Source of the DNA: Corinectria fuckeliana
Lineage: Eukaryota > Ascomycota > Sordariomycetes > Hypocreales > Nectriaceae
Direction of reading: 5' to 3'
Length of the DNA: 64,000 nt
Assembly (NCBI GenBank): GCA_019137255.1
Contig: WPDH01000049.1
Location: 248,001 to 312,000, forward strand
The notes beneath the pieces are model-generated. The model was not told the DNA's origin. It worked only from the letters and a program-made list of their open reading frames with translations, and searched no databases. Both the position numbers and the translations under genes were made by a program. Positions 1 through 11,335 of the stretch are shown here, one piece after another (the stretch's first letter is position 1; each line of letters opens with the position of its first letter).

Positions 1-810
1 GAGGTTCAGAAGAGGATATTCACGGGACCGCGAGAGACGGGGGAGACGTTCGGCGCTAGGATGCGATGCGGGCAGGTGGTGTTGCAAGGTACTCGGGCTC
101 CTGAGGTGGGAATATCGAAACTTTTCGCATCCGATTTGTGGGCGTTGTGGGATGTAGGCGGTGAGGCGCGGCAGATTCCCATCCCGTCACCGTTTCACAT
201 CCAAACCTCACTACTGCGTTTGGCCGCCTAATACTTAGTATTTGCTCTGAATAACTCTGAATAACTCTGCTCCGTTGAAACAATTTTTGCTGTTTCCCCC
301 GCGACACTGCTTCTCAAACTACTCACTACTCACCTCACGCAGCGAATAGGTGCGCTAATACATCATAATATCAAACTCCACTACGCAGAAAGAAAATGTT
401 CCTCGCAGTCTCATCTTTTGTTGAATCGATTTTTATCTGTTCCGATTGGCCTTTTACTTTCAACCCCCAAATAAACGCCTTTGTTTTTGTCTAGATCCTA
501 TTTCCTTCCCCCTTTAAAACCATAGCCATCATATATTTCCTACCCAGGTTTGTCATCACGCATCACATATCTGACTCCCCAACAACCGAGTCAGGGGGGG
601 TCTCAGACCTCGGCTTTATGTCACCCAGTCATCCTCGAGTCATGGCAGTCTGAAATCTCTTGGTGACGGGTCTCCCTCTTTGGCTCTGCTAGCATCTCGC
701 TGGCACCGAGCCCTGATCCATCCTGCCGAACCGGAAGTGATGCTTTGACCTTCAGAGCTGCCCTCTCGCGAAGGGTTTGGCGTTGCTCATCCGTCTTGCG
801 GCCTCAAAAT
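1..810. other. Non-coding stretch downstream of the UPF0643-type gene
   Basis: I see no supportable coding exon here. Short open frames lack splice partners, coding-type third-position bias and recognisable motifs. The part next to 811 is presumably the 3' UTR and terminator of the leftward gene. Confidence 0.5.
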
Positions 811-1522
811 TCAGTCCCGCCAAGGGATAATTTCCCATGATTCCGCGTCGTCTCGGATAACAAGGCGATGTTGGTCAATCTTCCAGAACGCATACATGGA
901 ACGAGTGGCTCCTGCAGCTTCTCGATGCGCCGGCCCCTTCCCTCCATTCTTGGCGTCCTCTCTTGTCCTCCAGATGCAGGTCGCCAGGTTCCGCAGGTCC
1001 GAGTCCGGCTCCCCAAACCAATACCTGCCCCTTGTTAGCGATGAACCACCTATACCCCTGGAGAGCGCACACTTACTTGAGGAATCCGCCGCTGGCGACT
1101 GCTTCGGCATGAGCTGCCTGGTCCAGGCGACCGAGATCGGCGTACTCTGTGCTTGCCTTGATTTGTGACCGGAATGCGACGATATAAAACGACGTCTCCT
1201 TGAAGCCTTTGTCAGACTCGGCGGCAAGGCGCTTTACTTCTGAGATGACTTCCGGCCAGTTGAAGGAGTCGAGATATGTTGCTGTGGCATAGTCTTCTCG
1301 GAGAGCTCGCAGTCTGGTCAAGCCCCTTGCCAGGAGGGCGTTCTCGTGGTTGAGTGTCTCCAAGTCAAGCAGATGGTCCTGCTCTGCATATGGAGACTGC
1401 ATCAAATAGCGGCCATTTGTGAGAAAGTCGGGATCGATCTGGTTGACTTGCACATGCGCGTCCGTCTTCGAGAAGCCTCCAAGATCCGGTCCCGGGGCGG
1501 TCTGAACTTCAACGTATGCCAT
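811..1522 (-). CDS. Conserved fungal protein of UPF0643 type
   Basis: Two exons, 1077-1522 and 811-1024, are separated by a 52-bp intron (GTAAGT donor, GGGCAG acceptor) and give 219 residues. The junction produces the stretch SGGFLKYWFG. Other landmarks are SPYAEQDHLLDLETL near residue 45, FYIVAFRSQ near 125 and a C-terminal block NLATCIWRTREDAKNGGKG. From memory these match a widespread fungal family annotated UPF0643, whose function is unknown. No signal peptide, membrane segment or catalytic motif is visible, so a soluble cytosolic or nuclear protein is most likely. The start is the first ATG of the open frame. The family assignment is from recollection, not a search. Confidence 0.72.
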
Positions 1523-2752
1523 TGAGCCTTGATGTTTTCGAACAAGCAGGCCTTTTGCGACTTCTAACAGCTTTATGTCGAGTCAATTAGTGCCGAAACG
1601 GTTGGGATGGTGGTCAGGGTGAGTCGTGAGATGAAGAGGGAACAGAATCCGGACGAGACCACCCTTTCAACAGCACGAGCAGACCATTTTATCATCACAC
1701 TGAGCACTGTCCATGCGTCCATAGGCCATCGAGCATGGAATAACGTGCTAGATGACACCATCCCGGCGCAACTTATTCGTACGGCGGCAAGTGTGGGTCG
1801 GCTAGAGTCCTGTCAAAGGGAGGGTCTCACCAACCTAATTAGTTGGTGCGGGCGGTCGGGTTTCGAGGCCGACGACGGCCCCTCGGAGATGCCGGAGGGA
1901 AATTTGCAGCTCCGAATCTCTTATCTCGCATAACGAAGAACCGTTCTCATAGGAACGGGTTCTCTTCTGTGGCTGCTACCTATCTCTTACTATTTTCTGC
2001 ATGTGTCCCCGCTGGCCTCAATTTCATACCCGAGCGAAAAAAAAGCATGTGGAGTATTAGGCTCGAGTCCGTCTTCGGAACTCAGTTTGAAGGCTAGACT
2101 AACACGCGCGTTCATAGCGGAAGCGCTTACGCATAACATTTCATCCCTTGCCAGCCAAAGTGACCACCAGCGAGCCTGATCGGAGCCTCACCGCCAGAAG
2201 CAGTGACAGTCCTTTTTTCCCTTACTCCGGCAGTTGGGTATAACGCGGAGGCGCATCAAGATAGGAGCAGGGCGTCGACTTGATGCAGGGCTAGTGCAGG
2301 CCATGACTGCGCATGAGCCGCTAAGACATGGGTGACGGCTCGCTCACTCTTCTATCTCGCATCTGAGTATCTTGGAGATACTACCTACATATATCAACAC
2401 ACCCCTCACTGTTGGCCCTCGGCTGTTTCTGCCGCGGCTGGAAACTTGTGCAGATACGGGCGTGATTGTGGAATGAAAGACAGTTGTTTCGCCGCTGTGT
2501 TGCTCATATGCTTTTCCGAATGGATCGGGAGCTTTGTGTGAACACGTCAGACGCCACGAGGATGTCGACATCTCGATGGCATTTGTTTATTGACCTCAAC
2601 ACCAGCGGTGTGAGAGAACGTCATGACTCCATATTTTGGTTAGTCCCTCGAAATTATCTGGTCCTCCCAGAGTTTCATCGTCATTCCTAGACAGTTCGGG
2701 CGTTGTCGTGTTGTCTCTACCGAGTACAGGGTCTCGGCTCCTTCTCTACGAC
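1523..2752. other. Intergenic, no supportable gene
   Basis: About 1.2 kb between the 5' end of the UPF0643-type gene and the 3' end of the carrier gene. It contains the promoter of the former and the 3' region of the latter. Short open frames on both strands do not join through splice sites and show no motif. Confidence 0.5.
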
Positions 2753-3811
2753 TCACATCCCAACATCATCTTCCCTATCCGATTTCCTCATCTTCAACCA
2801 CTCCTTGGCCATCTCATACGTCCCCAGGTACAGCCCACTGCCCAGCATCGTCCATCCTGAACGTAGAGCCGCGCCCCGGAAGAACCCTCGCACACCTCTC
2901 TCGCTGTACACCTCGCGTGTCACCGTCCACGCCCCCTTGCTCGCCCGCTTCCCGGTGAGGTCGTTGTTCAGCTCCTGGGATCCTGCACTAAGCATTATCC
3001 GTGTCTTGACCACGTCGCTCGGCGTGGTGATGAACGCCGCCACAGCGCCTGCGCTCCCTGCGCTACACCCCGTCACCAGACCCGTTTCGATGAGGCTCCT
3101 CGACGTGTCGTCACGGCCGGCGGATCTCGACTGCCAGACCCGCTTTCGGACATGCTCGAAGATTGGAAACTGCAGCGCTGTGAAGGGGAGGTTGCGTGCG
3201 ACGAGAACCGTGTATCCAGTGAAGAGTCGCTTGGGTGCCCCCGCGCCGCCGAGCTGGCGAAAGGCTCGCAACGACGTAGAAGCGTCTGCCTTTCCGTTCC
3301 CTTTTTGGTTGCCCTGGAGCATCTGAGCGTTCTGCTTGATTACCTCTGCCGGTGCAAGAACCAAGCAAGCCGCCATTTCTGCAACAGCAGAGGCAGATGA
3401 ATGCACCAAGGGCTCCGGGAAAGGCGTTGTCCGCCCAATGAACCGCTTAGCACTTTCGTAGGTCGAGAAGAACAGACCAGCTACGTCTCCGTTAGTTTCA
3501 TACTGTCAACTGTTCAGGAGCAGCAAGACAAACCTGCTGGAAGTGTAGCCAAGACTACACTCCCAATCCCCTGGTACAGCCCCCGCAGCACGGGGGCCTT
3601 CTTCGTTGAACTCGATGCATATGTCTTTAGGTAGTCCTGGCTTTGATACCGAGTTTTCAAGGTATCAATAGGATAAACTAGCACGTCGACTGTGAATGCG
3701 GCGATGGCCCCAGCCTGTGATATGATCCGACTTGTAAGCCATGGTGGTCTGATCTTGAGGCGCTCCTCCTCATGGATCCCAGTCGGCACTTACCGCATAG
3801 ATCTCGATCAT
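2753..3811 (-). CDS. PET8: Mitochondrial carrier, S-adenosylmethionine carrier (PET8/SLC25A26) type
   Basis: Three exons, 3794-3811 (18 nt), 3534-3714 and 2753-3480, give 308 residues. The tiny first exon encodes MIEIYA, ends at a GTAAGT donor and restores the usual N-terminus of the first carrier helix (AAGAIAAFTVDVLVYPIDTL). All three carrier repeats are present: PIDTLKTR near residue 20, the PAEVIKQ signature in repeat 2, and PSDVVKTR in repeat 3. Six membrane helices are expected, in the inner mitochondrial membrane. The spacing and the repeat-1 to repeat-2 sequence resemble the fungal SAM carrier that exchanges cytosolic SAM for mitochondrial S-adenosylhomocysteine. The carrier fold is certain; the substrate is inferred from family resemblance. 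A related paralogue with another substrate is the main alternative. Confidence 0.8.
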
Positions 3812-4487
3812 CTTCCGGGCCGTAGATTAGATGTTACCGGCATCTTCTAATTAATCTCAAGCCCACCCTGCACGTTATTTATCGTGAGGGAATGCCGCGC
3901 TTGTTGCTGGTGATGTCATCGGAGCCGTCGCACTGTGCTATCGATCTCCGAGGCTTACCCTTTCCCTGCATACTCAGCCCGGAGATTCGGGGTTGACATC
4001 AAGACATCAATGCCTTCAATATGTGAAATCCGCAACTGACGCGTTGGTGTTTAGGTAGTCCAAGGCTTCCTCGTTTTCTTTAGTCCGACAGAAATCTTTA
4101 TTATTGGGATGTCAGATGTCTGCTGCTTGTTGGGTACTACTCTCATCAAGGCTTAGCCACGCCGTCTAGGTTCAAGTATCTGACGCCATTCCTTATTGCA
4201 ACGTTGAACCCTCGATCTCATAGACAATTCTTAGCAATCTCGGCTATACCATCGTAAGAGACCCAAAGTCAAGGATCCGAAAGCCTCATCGTCATATTAC
4301 CGACGCCTACCAAGTCATGCGAGATGCGCCATGCTATGTACATTTCCCGCAGACCAAACAACCCCTCCCTCAACGCGTGTTCCCCAGTTTATATATTGAC
4401 TCCGAACATTTCCCATGATCCCAGTATGCTTTGCGTTTTCCGCCTCTATATGCCGTGCTCTATACCTAAACCCGTGCGCGCTGGAAA
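3812..4487. other. Intergenic, promoter of the carrier gene and 3' region of PTC7
   Basis: I see no supportable exon. The segment lies upstream of the leftward carrier gene and downstream of the leftward PP2C gene, so it should hold one promoter and one 3' end. No specific regulatory motif could be assigned. Confidence 0.5.
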
Positions 4488-5672
4488 TTACAACTTGCTC
4501 TTCGGCCCATCCGCATGCTCGTTGACTACAGCCACAATGACGCAGATGTCGTCCACCTTGCCGCCGTGCCAGTTTTCCTGGGGATAGTATTTTTGCACCT
4601 CCTTGGCGAAGGGCCCGTCAAGCTTGGTGTTGACGCTGGCTCGCTTCGCCGCCGTGACGATTTCCGTGGCGAGCAAGCTCTGCAGGGTCACTCCCTTTGT
4701 GGTCTGCGCCTCGGGCAGCCTGACCAGGGGTTCCAATGAATCAACCACGCGCGTGCCCCCGGTCTCCGCCGTCGTCCAGGCGCCGCTCGAGACCAGCACC
4801 CGGCTGACGATGCGCAGGATATCCTGGTTGAAGAGATTGTCGAGCACACCGTCCGTTGCGAATACAATGATGTCTCCGTGACGAAGCGAGTGGTGAGTGA
4901 CGTCCGCGTCTCGAGGCATGTCGCTTAGTTGGGCGCCGCCAAATGCTGCCATGCGGGCCGCGACACTGGGAGGAACCAGGGATAATTGGAACGGGGTGTT
5001 GAAGGCGTGCGTTTGTGGTTCGGAGTAGGTGTGAACGCCGTTCAGGCGCAGTTGCAAGAAACCGGAGTCGCCGAGGTTCGCTACGTCGAGGGTCCCATCA
5101 GCTCCCGCAATACCCACGCATGCTGTGCTTCCGCCGGCGCGTAGGCTTCGGTCGTCGCAGATGGCATCGTATCCTCTTTGCATAAGCCCCCTTGCGGTGA
5201 GCGGGGGGTCGTGCTCGGGCTTGTGCTCGTAGGCAGCAATGGCCATGTAGTCGCAGAAGCCGTGAGAGAAGTCGGCGGGATCGACGCCGGAGTCAACCCA
5301 GCCGCCAACGCCATCTGCCAAGCCAAAGGCTACCGAGCCGGACTCATTAATGCGGCTAACAAAGAAGGCATCGTGGCCAGATTCGGGACGCGCGGACGGC
5401 CGACGGTTCCGTGGAGGTTGGATGCGATTGTAAGGGTTGAAGTGGAAGACATGAGTGGATGGATCATATGGCCGGTCTTTAGCGATGAAGGACGAGGCGA
5501 TGTGGTAGGAGAACTTGGGAGTCTTCGTTGATGTCGAATAGAGGTGCGATTTGGATGGCATGGCCCCAGTGAAGAGCGGACGGGAACGCAATCGTGCCGA
5601 GGACCGCAGTGAAGCTAGGACTATGTCAGAACTTACAATCGCCCAAGAATTCGACGGCCTCGCAACGGACAT
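4488..5672 (-). CDS. PTC7: Mitochondrial PP2C-type protein phosphatase, PTC7-like
   Basis: A single open frame of 394 residues from the chosen ATG at 5672, which has a good context (AACAAAATG). PP2C metal-binding motifs occur in order: GLADGVGGW, GGSTACVG, NLGDSGF, FATDGVLDN and, near the C-terminus, VDDICVIVAVV. The N-terminal 60 residues are Arg/Ser/Leu-rich without acids (SLRSSARLRSRPLFTG), as expected of a mitochondrial targeting sequence. In yeast, Ptc7 dephosphorylates coenzyme Q biosynthesis proteins and phosphopantothenoyl-type mitochondrial targets. An in-frame ATG at 5807 would give 439 residues, and a second ATG at 5740 lies in another frame that stops at a GTAAGT-like site near 5641, so the exact N-terminus is uncertain. 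The catalytic assignment is firm. Confidence 0.88.
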   Translation of the reverse strand: MSVARPSNSWAIVSSDIVLASLRSSARLRSRPLFTGAMPSKSHLYSTSTKTPKFSYHIASSFIAKDRPYDPSTHVFHFNPYNRIQPPRNRRPSARPESGHDAFFVSRINESGSVAFGLADGVGGWVDSGVDPADFSHGFCDYMAIAAYEHKPEHDPPLTARGLMQRGYDAICDDRSLRAGGSTACVGIAGADGTLDVANLGDSGFLQLRLNGVHTYSEPQTHAFNTPFQLSLVPPSVAARMAAFGGAQLSDMPRDADVTHHSLRHGDIIVFATDGVLDNLFNQDILRIVSRVLVSSGAWTTAETGGTRVVDSLEPLVRLPEAQTTKGVTLQSLLATEIVTAAKRASVNTKLDGPFAKEVQKYYPQENWHGGKVDDICVIVAVVNEHADGPKSKL

Positions 5673-6659
5673 TTTGTTAGGGATCGCCAAGCGGCCGTGG
5701 CAGTTTGGTTGTAAGTCGTAGGGGTAGCCATGATAGGTAGTACTAGGGGCGCAAATGCAGGCGCAAGCGCGAGTGGCAGAGGACAGTGAGAAGGGCCGAG
5801 GAAGCACAGGATCGATTGGATAGGCCCTGGACTCAATGCAAAGGGAGGTTATTCACAAAAGGGCCATCTTGGGCTCGACAGGAAATGTAGAAGGTGAAGG
5901 AGGGAAATAGGGCTCTAGGTCGTGATGGGGAGAGATCTGTTGGGTGTGAGGAGAGAAAGGGTCCAGTGGCGGCGGTGCCCGTATCTAATCTCACGATTTC
6001 TTTGGCTGCGCTGGGTCCCTACAACTTGGCAATTGGCCCCTCCAATATGGATCCCTGGACAGTGACGGCCACTTGACTTACAGGCTTTACAGTACCTACC
6101 TGATTGACGAGCAGACTAGCCGTCTACGGATCCCACGCACACGGAGTCGCGTTTTGGTGGAGGACCCGAAGAACGGCCCGCATCAACTATTTTTTCTCGT
6201 CCTTGCGCACGGACTAGAAGCACGGCGCTCCCTTCCATGACGAGCCCTCGAACCCTCTCCACTGGAACTTGGGTTCCAGATCTATGGTCGGCTCTTCGTC
6301 TTCCCAAAGGGCAATTTGCCGAGGATGAGCCCCCCAATCTGGTCACGTGCCAGTCACGAGCCTCTCCGACCCGGATCACCCCGGAAGAAGCGACCTGACA
6401 ATTCGAAACGTCTGATTGGCCCCCCGAAGCCGTGGTATCCATACTGTGCAGCAATAGCCGAGGAAAGGTCGCCGTTTGCCCAAATTCATGACGACGAGAA
6501 ACCAAGAAGCGCCATCGCCACCCCTTTGCGAACATTGACGAACTCGACGGAGGAGATCTGAACGGCTTTACTTCTGTCAATTGATCAGCTTCGGCCTTGA
6601 TAAATTTTCCATCGAAGACTGACTGTCTGTCTCCTCCCGTGCCCGTTGCGATCTTCACC
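5673..6659. promoter_or_regulatory. Divergent promoter region between PTC7 and SDH2
   Basis: A 987-bp region separates two divergently transcribed mitochondrial genes. A CT-rich leader-like stretch lies just upstream of the SDH2 ATG (about 6601-6659). I found no convincing coding exon; a 213-codon leftward open frame here lacks motifs and lies across the SDH2 leader. Confidence 0.5.
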
Positions 6660-7642
6660 ATGGCCGCCCTTCGCTCCTCTTCTTGTCGAGTCCTCGGCGC
6701 CGCCTCCGCCAGGACGGCTCTCCGCCCTGCTGCTGGAGCCATCTTCACCCGCTCCATGGCCTCCGTCAGCGAGGCTCCCGCAAAGCCTCAGCCCAAGTTG
6801 AGGTCATTCCAGATCTACCGATGGAATCCCGACACCCCCAGCGAGAAGCCGCGCCTCCAGACCTACACCCTCGACCTCAACAAGACCGGCCCGATGATTC
6901 TGGATGCCTTGATCCGCATCAAGAACGAGCTCGATCCCACCGTCACTTTCCGGCGCAGTTGCCGAGAGGGTATCTGTGGCAGCTGTGCCATGAACATCAA
7001 CGGCCAGAACACCCTCGCTTGCTTGTGTATGACTCTCTCCCCGGCCCGGCCGCGTGCGCGAGATTAGTCTCTTGTGTGCAGCAACACTGACCAGGTTCAA
7101 ATAGGCAAAATCCCCAAAGACACGGACGCCGACGTCAAGATTTACCCTCTGCCTCACACCTACGTCGTCAAGGACCTTGTCCCTGATTTGACGCACTTCT
7201 ACAAGCAGTACAAGAGCATTAAGCCCTATCTCCAACGCGACACCCCCGCTGAAGACGTAAGTACCCCTCTACTCCTCATCAATTGACCTGCTTCAGCGCT
7301 GACGTTTTTTCGCAGGGCAAGGAGTATCGTCAGAGCAAGGCAGACCGCAAGAAGCTCGACGGTCTCTATGAGTGCATTCTTTGCGCCTGCTGCTCAACCT
7401 CATGCCCTTCGTACTGGTGGAACTCCGAGGAGTACCTCGGACCCGCCATTCTCCTCCAGTCTTACCGATGGTTGGCCGACTCTCGCGACGAGCGCAAGGC
7501 GGAGCGCAAGAACAACCTCGAGAACTCAATGAGCCTGTACCGGTGTCACACGATTCTCAACTGCACTCGTGCGTGCCCCAAGGGTCTGAACCCCGGTCTG
7601 GCGATTGCGGAGATCAAGAAGACGATGGCTTTGGGCAACTGA
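6660..7642 (+). CDS. SDH2: Succinate dehydrogenase iron-sulfur subunit, mitochondrial
   Basis: Exons 6660-7026, 7105-7256 and 7316-7642 give 281 residues. The protein is the electron-transfer subunit of respiratory complex II, carrying electrons from the flavoprotein to ubiquinone at the inner mitochondrial membrane. An N-terminal Arg/Ala/Ser-rich presequence is followed by the plant-type ferredoxin domain with CREGICGSC and a fourth cysteine in NTLAC ([2Fe-2S]). The C-terminal domain has CILCACCSTSCP ([4Fe-4S]) and CHTILNCTRACPKGLNP ([3Fe-4S]). Both introns have clean donors (GTATGA, GTAAGT) and acceptors. The ATG follows CACC, a good context. Length and all cluster ligands are normal. Confidence 0.97.
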
Positions 7643-8127
7643 GCGTGGTTGTGGGCTGCGATGGTGTGATGGGAGACGATTCTGATGTGAGGTGGAATCT
7701 GGCAGGCGCAACACGGCGACCGAGGGCACGAAGACTGTAACCCTGTGTATACATACCTAGGTTAGATGGGAGGAGTTTACGTCGTGTTCTGATAACAATT
7801 TGGCAGACAAAAAAACGTTTATTTTTCGTCGTTAAAGTCTTTGGGTCTACAATTTCACCGTGTGATAAGTGATATGCTACCGTTATTCCTAGGAGTTTTC
7901 TCGGTTTCTCAATGGTTTTGTCAATCGTGCCGCACAACCACGAACTACAATCCGACAGTACGGTCACCACAAACGCCCAATTCCTAGACCGGATCCGAAT
8001 CCCTAAGAGCCTTTTTTCTTTCCCACTTGGCTCAGCGACGATGCGCATAAGAACTGAAGAAGACAAACCTCACAGCTACCTAGTCGGCCACGCGACCACG
8101 GCGCATTCGAGGAGCGGGACAGCCGAC
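7643..8127. other. Convergent 3' regions
   Basis: 485 bp between the stop codons of SDH2 and the leftward secreted-protein gene. It should contain the two 3' UTRs and polyadenylation sites. No gene is seen. Confidence 0.55.
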
Positions 8128-9036
8128 CTACTGACCATCCCAAGGCACCGCGAAGATCTGGACGGGGATGTAATTTTGTATCACAACGGCGGCGTCTGGG
8201 TCTGTAAAGGCGTTAGTAAATGATGGGATGGGGAGCGAGGCGCCCAGGGCACGGGGATTCATGAGCGGGTATTTTTTCCACGCCCGGGGTTGCAGTTTCA
8301 TTCTCGGGGTTGCAACTCCGGGTTGAGCGCACGTACCGGACTTGTTGTAATGCTTGATGGTCCATTCATTGTCGCCGACCGGGGAGGCGATCCACCCGGG
8401 CACAGCGTCGCCCTCGGGCCCCAGGAACAGCTCCTGGCTATTGTTGAACTTTTTGTTGCCCGTCTGAACCTTGCCCAGGGTGAAGTTCTGGAAAATGTAC
8501 TCCTCGTCTTCCTCTGCGACGTGGGTAGTAGGCTGGGTCAGGTCTACGAAGGCTAGGTAGCCACTGGAGCCGACTAGGCCGAGGGCATGTTCGATGATGC
8601 CAGGGGGGTATGTGGACAGGCTGACATGGTCGGACTTCTCGCCGCTGCTGTTGATGGTGACCTGGACTCCGTCTTCGTTCGTGGCGTTGGCCCAGACGCC
8701 GACTTTGCTGTCCTTGAGCCCGAGGTACTTTTGTGACAGGCTCTTCTGGTTCCTGTGGCGCGTCGTTAGCCCAACAGCTCCCGGAGCTTATGCACTGGAG
8801 ATTTCGGGAAATCTATGTGGTTGGAGGTTGAAGCCACTGGAAGCTAGGTCTAGTAGGTAGGTAAGAAAGACTGGAAGGGTTCTAGCATACGATTTGAGCT
8901 TCAGGCGGAACGACTGGGTGCTTTCGCGCTTCCCAAAGAGGCCGGGTACATCGGGTTCGATAATCGTTTTATCCGGTTTGTACATGAGGGCGCCGGCGGC
9001 CAGGGTGGCACCCGAGAGGAAGGACAGGAACTTCAT
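8128..9036 (-). CDS. Secreted protein of unknown function
   Basis: Exons 8891-9036, 8337-8752 and 8128-8201 give 211 residues. The first intron (8753-8890) has a GTATGC donor and a CTAAC branch site. The second (8202-8336) has a GTACGT donor and ends in TTTACTAACGCCTTTACAG. The N-terminus MKFLSFLSGATLAAGALMY is a signal peptide. The mature part has several N-glycosylation sequons (NAT, NSS, NFT, NNS, NKS) and no cysteine motif, catalytic motif or anchor. I do not recognise the family; it resembles other lineage-restricted fungal secreted proteins. The second intron is 135 nt and stop-free in frame, so retention would add 45 residues. A 13-base A run lies just upstream (about 9124-9136). Confidence 0.72.
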
Positions 9037-10832
9037 TTTACAGTAGTGAGAGCAGAAAACCGGAAGAGGCTGTTGAGGTATTGAAGATTTTTTCGAGGTT
9101 GAGGAAGAGTTTGGCCCTGTTGTAAAAAAAAAAAAATTGGAAGTGTGCAGTGCTTGCAGCAAGAGCAAAACGAATAGAAGAACGGGCGGAAAGTTCGATG
9201 CCTGCTTGAACTATATAAAGAGATGCTCATCGCCCTCAGGGTTGTCTATTATACTACATAGTACGGAGTATGTGTGCACTTGACGTCAAGGTGCCCGGCA
9301 GGGATGAAGCTGGGCTGACGGTCCGAGAGCGCGCAGCCAAGACGGTCAAGGCGAAACATCGACAGGGCCTGGCAATGGCCTCATGTAGATAGATGTGTTT
9401 AGAAAAGGTTAGATTGACCATTTAACCATATCCTGCCGCAGATGGTGCAAGCAGGAGTCTCTATGATCCTTTCATCTGCACGGAGGATGCGCGTGCGGTG
9501 ATGATGAGCTCGTTGATGGGCATTATGGCCGTCTTTGTCTCACCACCGTGCTCTAATATGGCTGGGGGCGATGCAATGAGCACTCCTGAGACGCCAATCC
9601 TTTCATTTTGCAGCCAGGGGGAGAGACCGGGGGATGCGTATACTGGGGTTGCTGGCTACGGTACCTAGGCTAGATTAGGATGCTCACAATTCCCAAAACA
9701 ATAATTGGAGTCTTCGTTTCCTTCAACTGAATTGCCGGACCTTCGATGCATGGCTGTGATGTAATAATGCGCCCTGTGGAGAAGGGTCACTCGATGCTCT
9801 CTCGGCTGCGATGCGATGCGATGCGAAACCGCTTGGAGCCGGTGGTCTGATCGTCGCAGGCAGGGCGACACGAAGCTGACTGCCAAGATACTCCCGTCTC
9901 GAGGTCTATCCATCGGCTAGGCTGGGTGCCTTGAAGCATTCCGAAGGACCCGAGTCCACCTATTTACACACAAATGCAATGGCCGCCACCAGCTATCAAC
10001 TTACTCTCATCTTCCCAGTCCACCGTTGCGCCGTAATCTACCTGACAGAGAGCCAGCCAGCTTTGAATCGGCCGCAGTTTCTACAAGATTTTCGACTTTT
10101 CCAACCCCAAGGGTCGATATACGTTTGCTTGCTAACGTGGTCTATCCGTCGATGCATGCATGCCTGTCAGCTATGGATGAGCTGTACCTAGATCGCCTCT
10201 CCCTTTTTCGTCATGAGCTTCTCGAATAGGTATTTTGAGGGTACATCGCTTCAGCTGCTCCCCGTTTTTGTCTTAAAGAAGTCCCTTCTCGGCCATCCCT
10301 TCTCTCATCGTTTTTCTTGACTTTCAGCTGTCTTAAACTCTCAACGCTCACAGCCACCACTGCGAATGACAAAATCCCACCTCTAGGTGGGCACCTTTTT
10401 TGTGTGTCGAAGGTTCAGCGAAGCATGCCAGCCACGGGAGCAACGTTCCCTATTTGTGCCTGTCCTCTCCTGCAAATGCCGGAAAGAACAAGGGCCGATG
10501 ATGTGTGTAGCTAGACGAATGTGTCTCACCTCTGCACCACGGACTACTCGTTGGGCCGCTGGTGTTTACCTCGAGGTGCTATTGTGACGGCTCGTATTAT
10601 GTCTTTCGCGATGTCTGAGTTTGGCAAAGGCGATTTTTGGTCAGACGAACCGACGATCATGTCTTGAATCACGACGATCTTGTCAGCCGTGCAGTGCTCG
10701 TTTCTGAACGTCTGCTCGTAGACACAGTATATGAGACCGACGTCAGCCGTGGAAGTTCATGACAAACTCTCAACAACGAGATTCTTCACCACCTCTCCTG
10801 TTCTTCTACACTGCCTTGCGGAAACGACAAAC
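9037..10832. other. Divergent intergenic region between two secreted-protein genes
   Basis: 1.8 kb upstream of both the leftward secreted protein and the rightward Cys-rich protein. No exon with both coding bias and splice sites was found. It contains a 13-base A run and a (TGCGA)4 repeat and probably serves as the promoter for both neighbours. Confidence 0.45.
9807..9826. repeat. (TGCGA)4 microsatellite
   Basis: Four perfect tandem copies of a five-base unit in the intergenic region. Confidence 0.9.
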
Positions 10833-11335
10833 ATGCAAGCCAAACTCTTGCATCTCTTCTGCGCCATTGGCCTTGCTGCTGCGCTTCCGAAGAAGCATAA
10901 GTGTGAACCACTTGAGCTCTGTGTCGACGGCATCAATGAATGTGGTATCCCATGGGGAGGGTAAGACTCCACCGAGAACGACCTTGCCATTTTGTTCATC
11001 CATTTCGCAGGGCCCTATACTGATAGAAATCTATGCAGTTGCTACGATGTTTGCTGCCCAGAGGAATCGCCTACGCCCCCTCCCTGTCCGACTCCAACAC
11101 AGGATGACTGTAGCACGCGCACAATCTGCGTCGACGCTATCAATGACTGCGGAATCCCATATGGCGGGTGAGTGTTCAACCATCGGTCCCAATTTAGTGG
11201 AAAGAAACAAGAGCTGTGAGACTAACAGTGGCTAGCTGCTTTCCGGACTGCAAACCTTGGCCCCTGACGGCGCCGCCTTGTACATCAGGTACCCCAACAC
11301 CGAGGATGGTAACTGCGAAAACAACGACGAGTTGA
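10833..11335 (+). CDS. Secreted Cys-rich protein with two six-cysteine repeats
   Basis: Exons 10833-10960, 11039-11167 and 11236-11335 give 118 residues. A signal peptide (MQAKLLHLFCAIGLAAALP) is followed by two copies of a repeat with spacing C-x5-C-x6-C-x6-C-x3-C-x9/10-C, beginning at residues 24 and 67. Each copy contains the core CVDxINxCGIPxGGC. Repeat 1 has one extra cysteine (CC at 48-49). The tail is Thr/Pro-rich. Both introns are phase 2 and interrupt the same Gly codon just before the fourth cysteine of each repeat, which indicates internal exon duplication. Similar D-N-C-G-YGGC modules occur in small secreted fungal proteins, as I recall, without known function. An extracellular, disulfide-stabilised role is inferred. 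Confidence 0.8.

Noticed and set aside
5620..5641. 22-nt GTAAGT...CTAG interval in PTC7 as an intron
   Set aside because: Far too short for fungal splicing and not a multiple of three. The continuous frame gives a good targeting sequence.
6116..6757. 213-codon leftward open frame upstream of SDH2
   Set aside because: It runs across the SDH2 leader and presequence and lacks coding bias.
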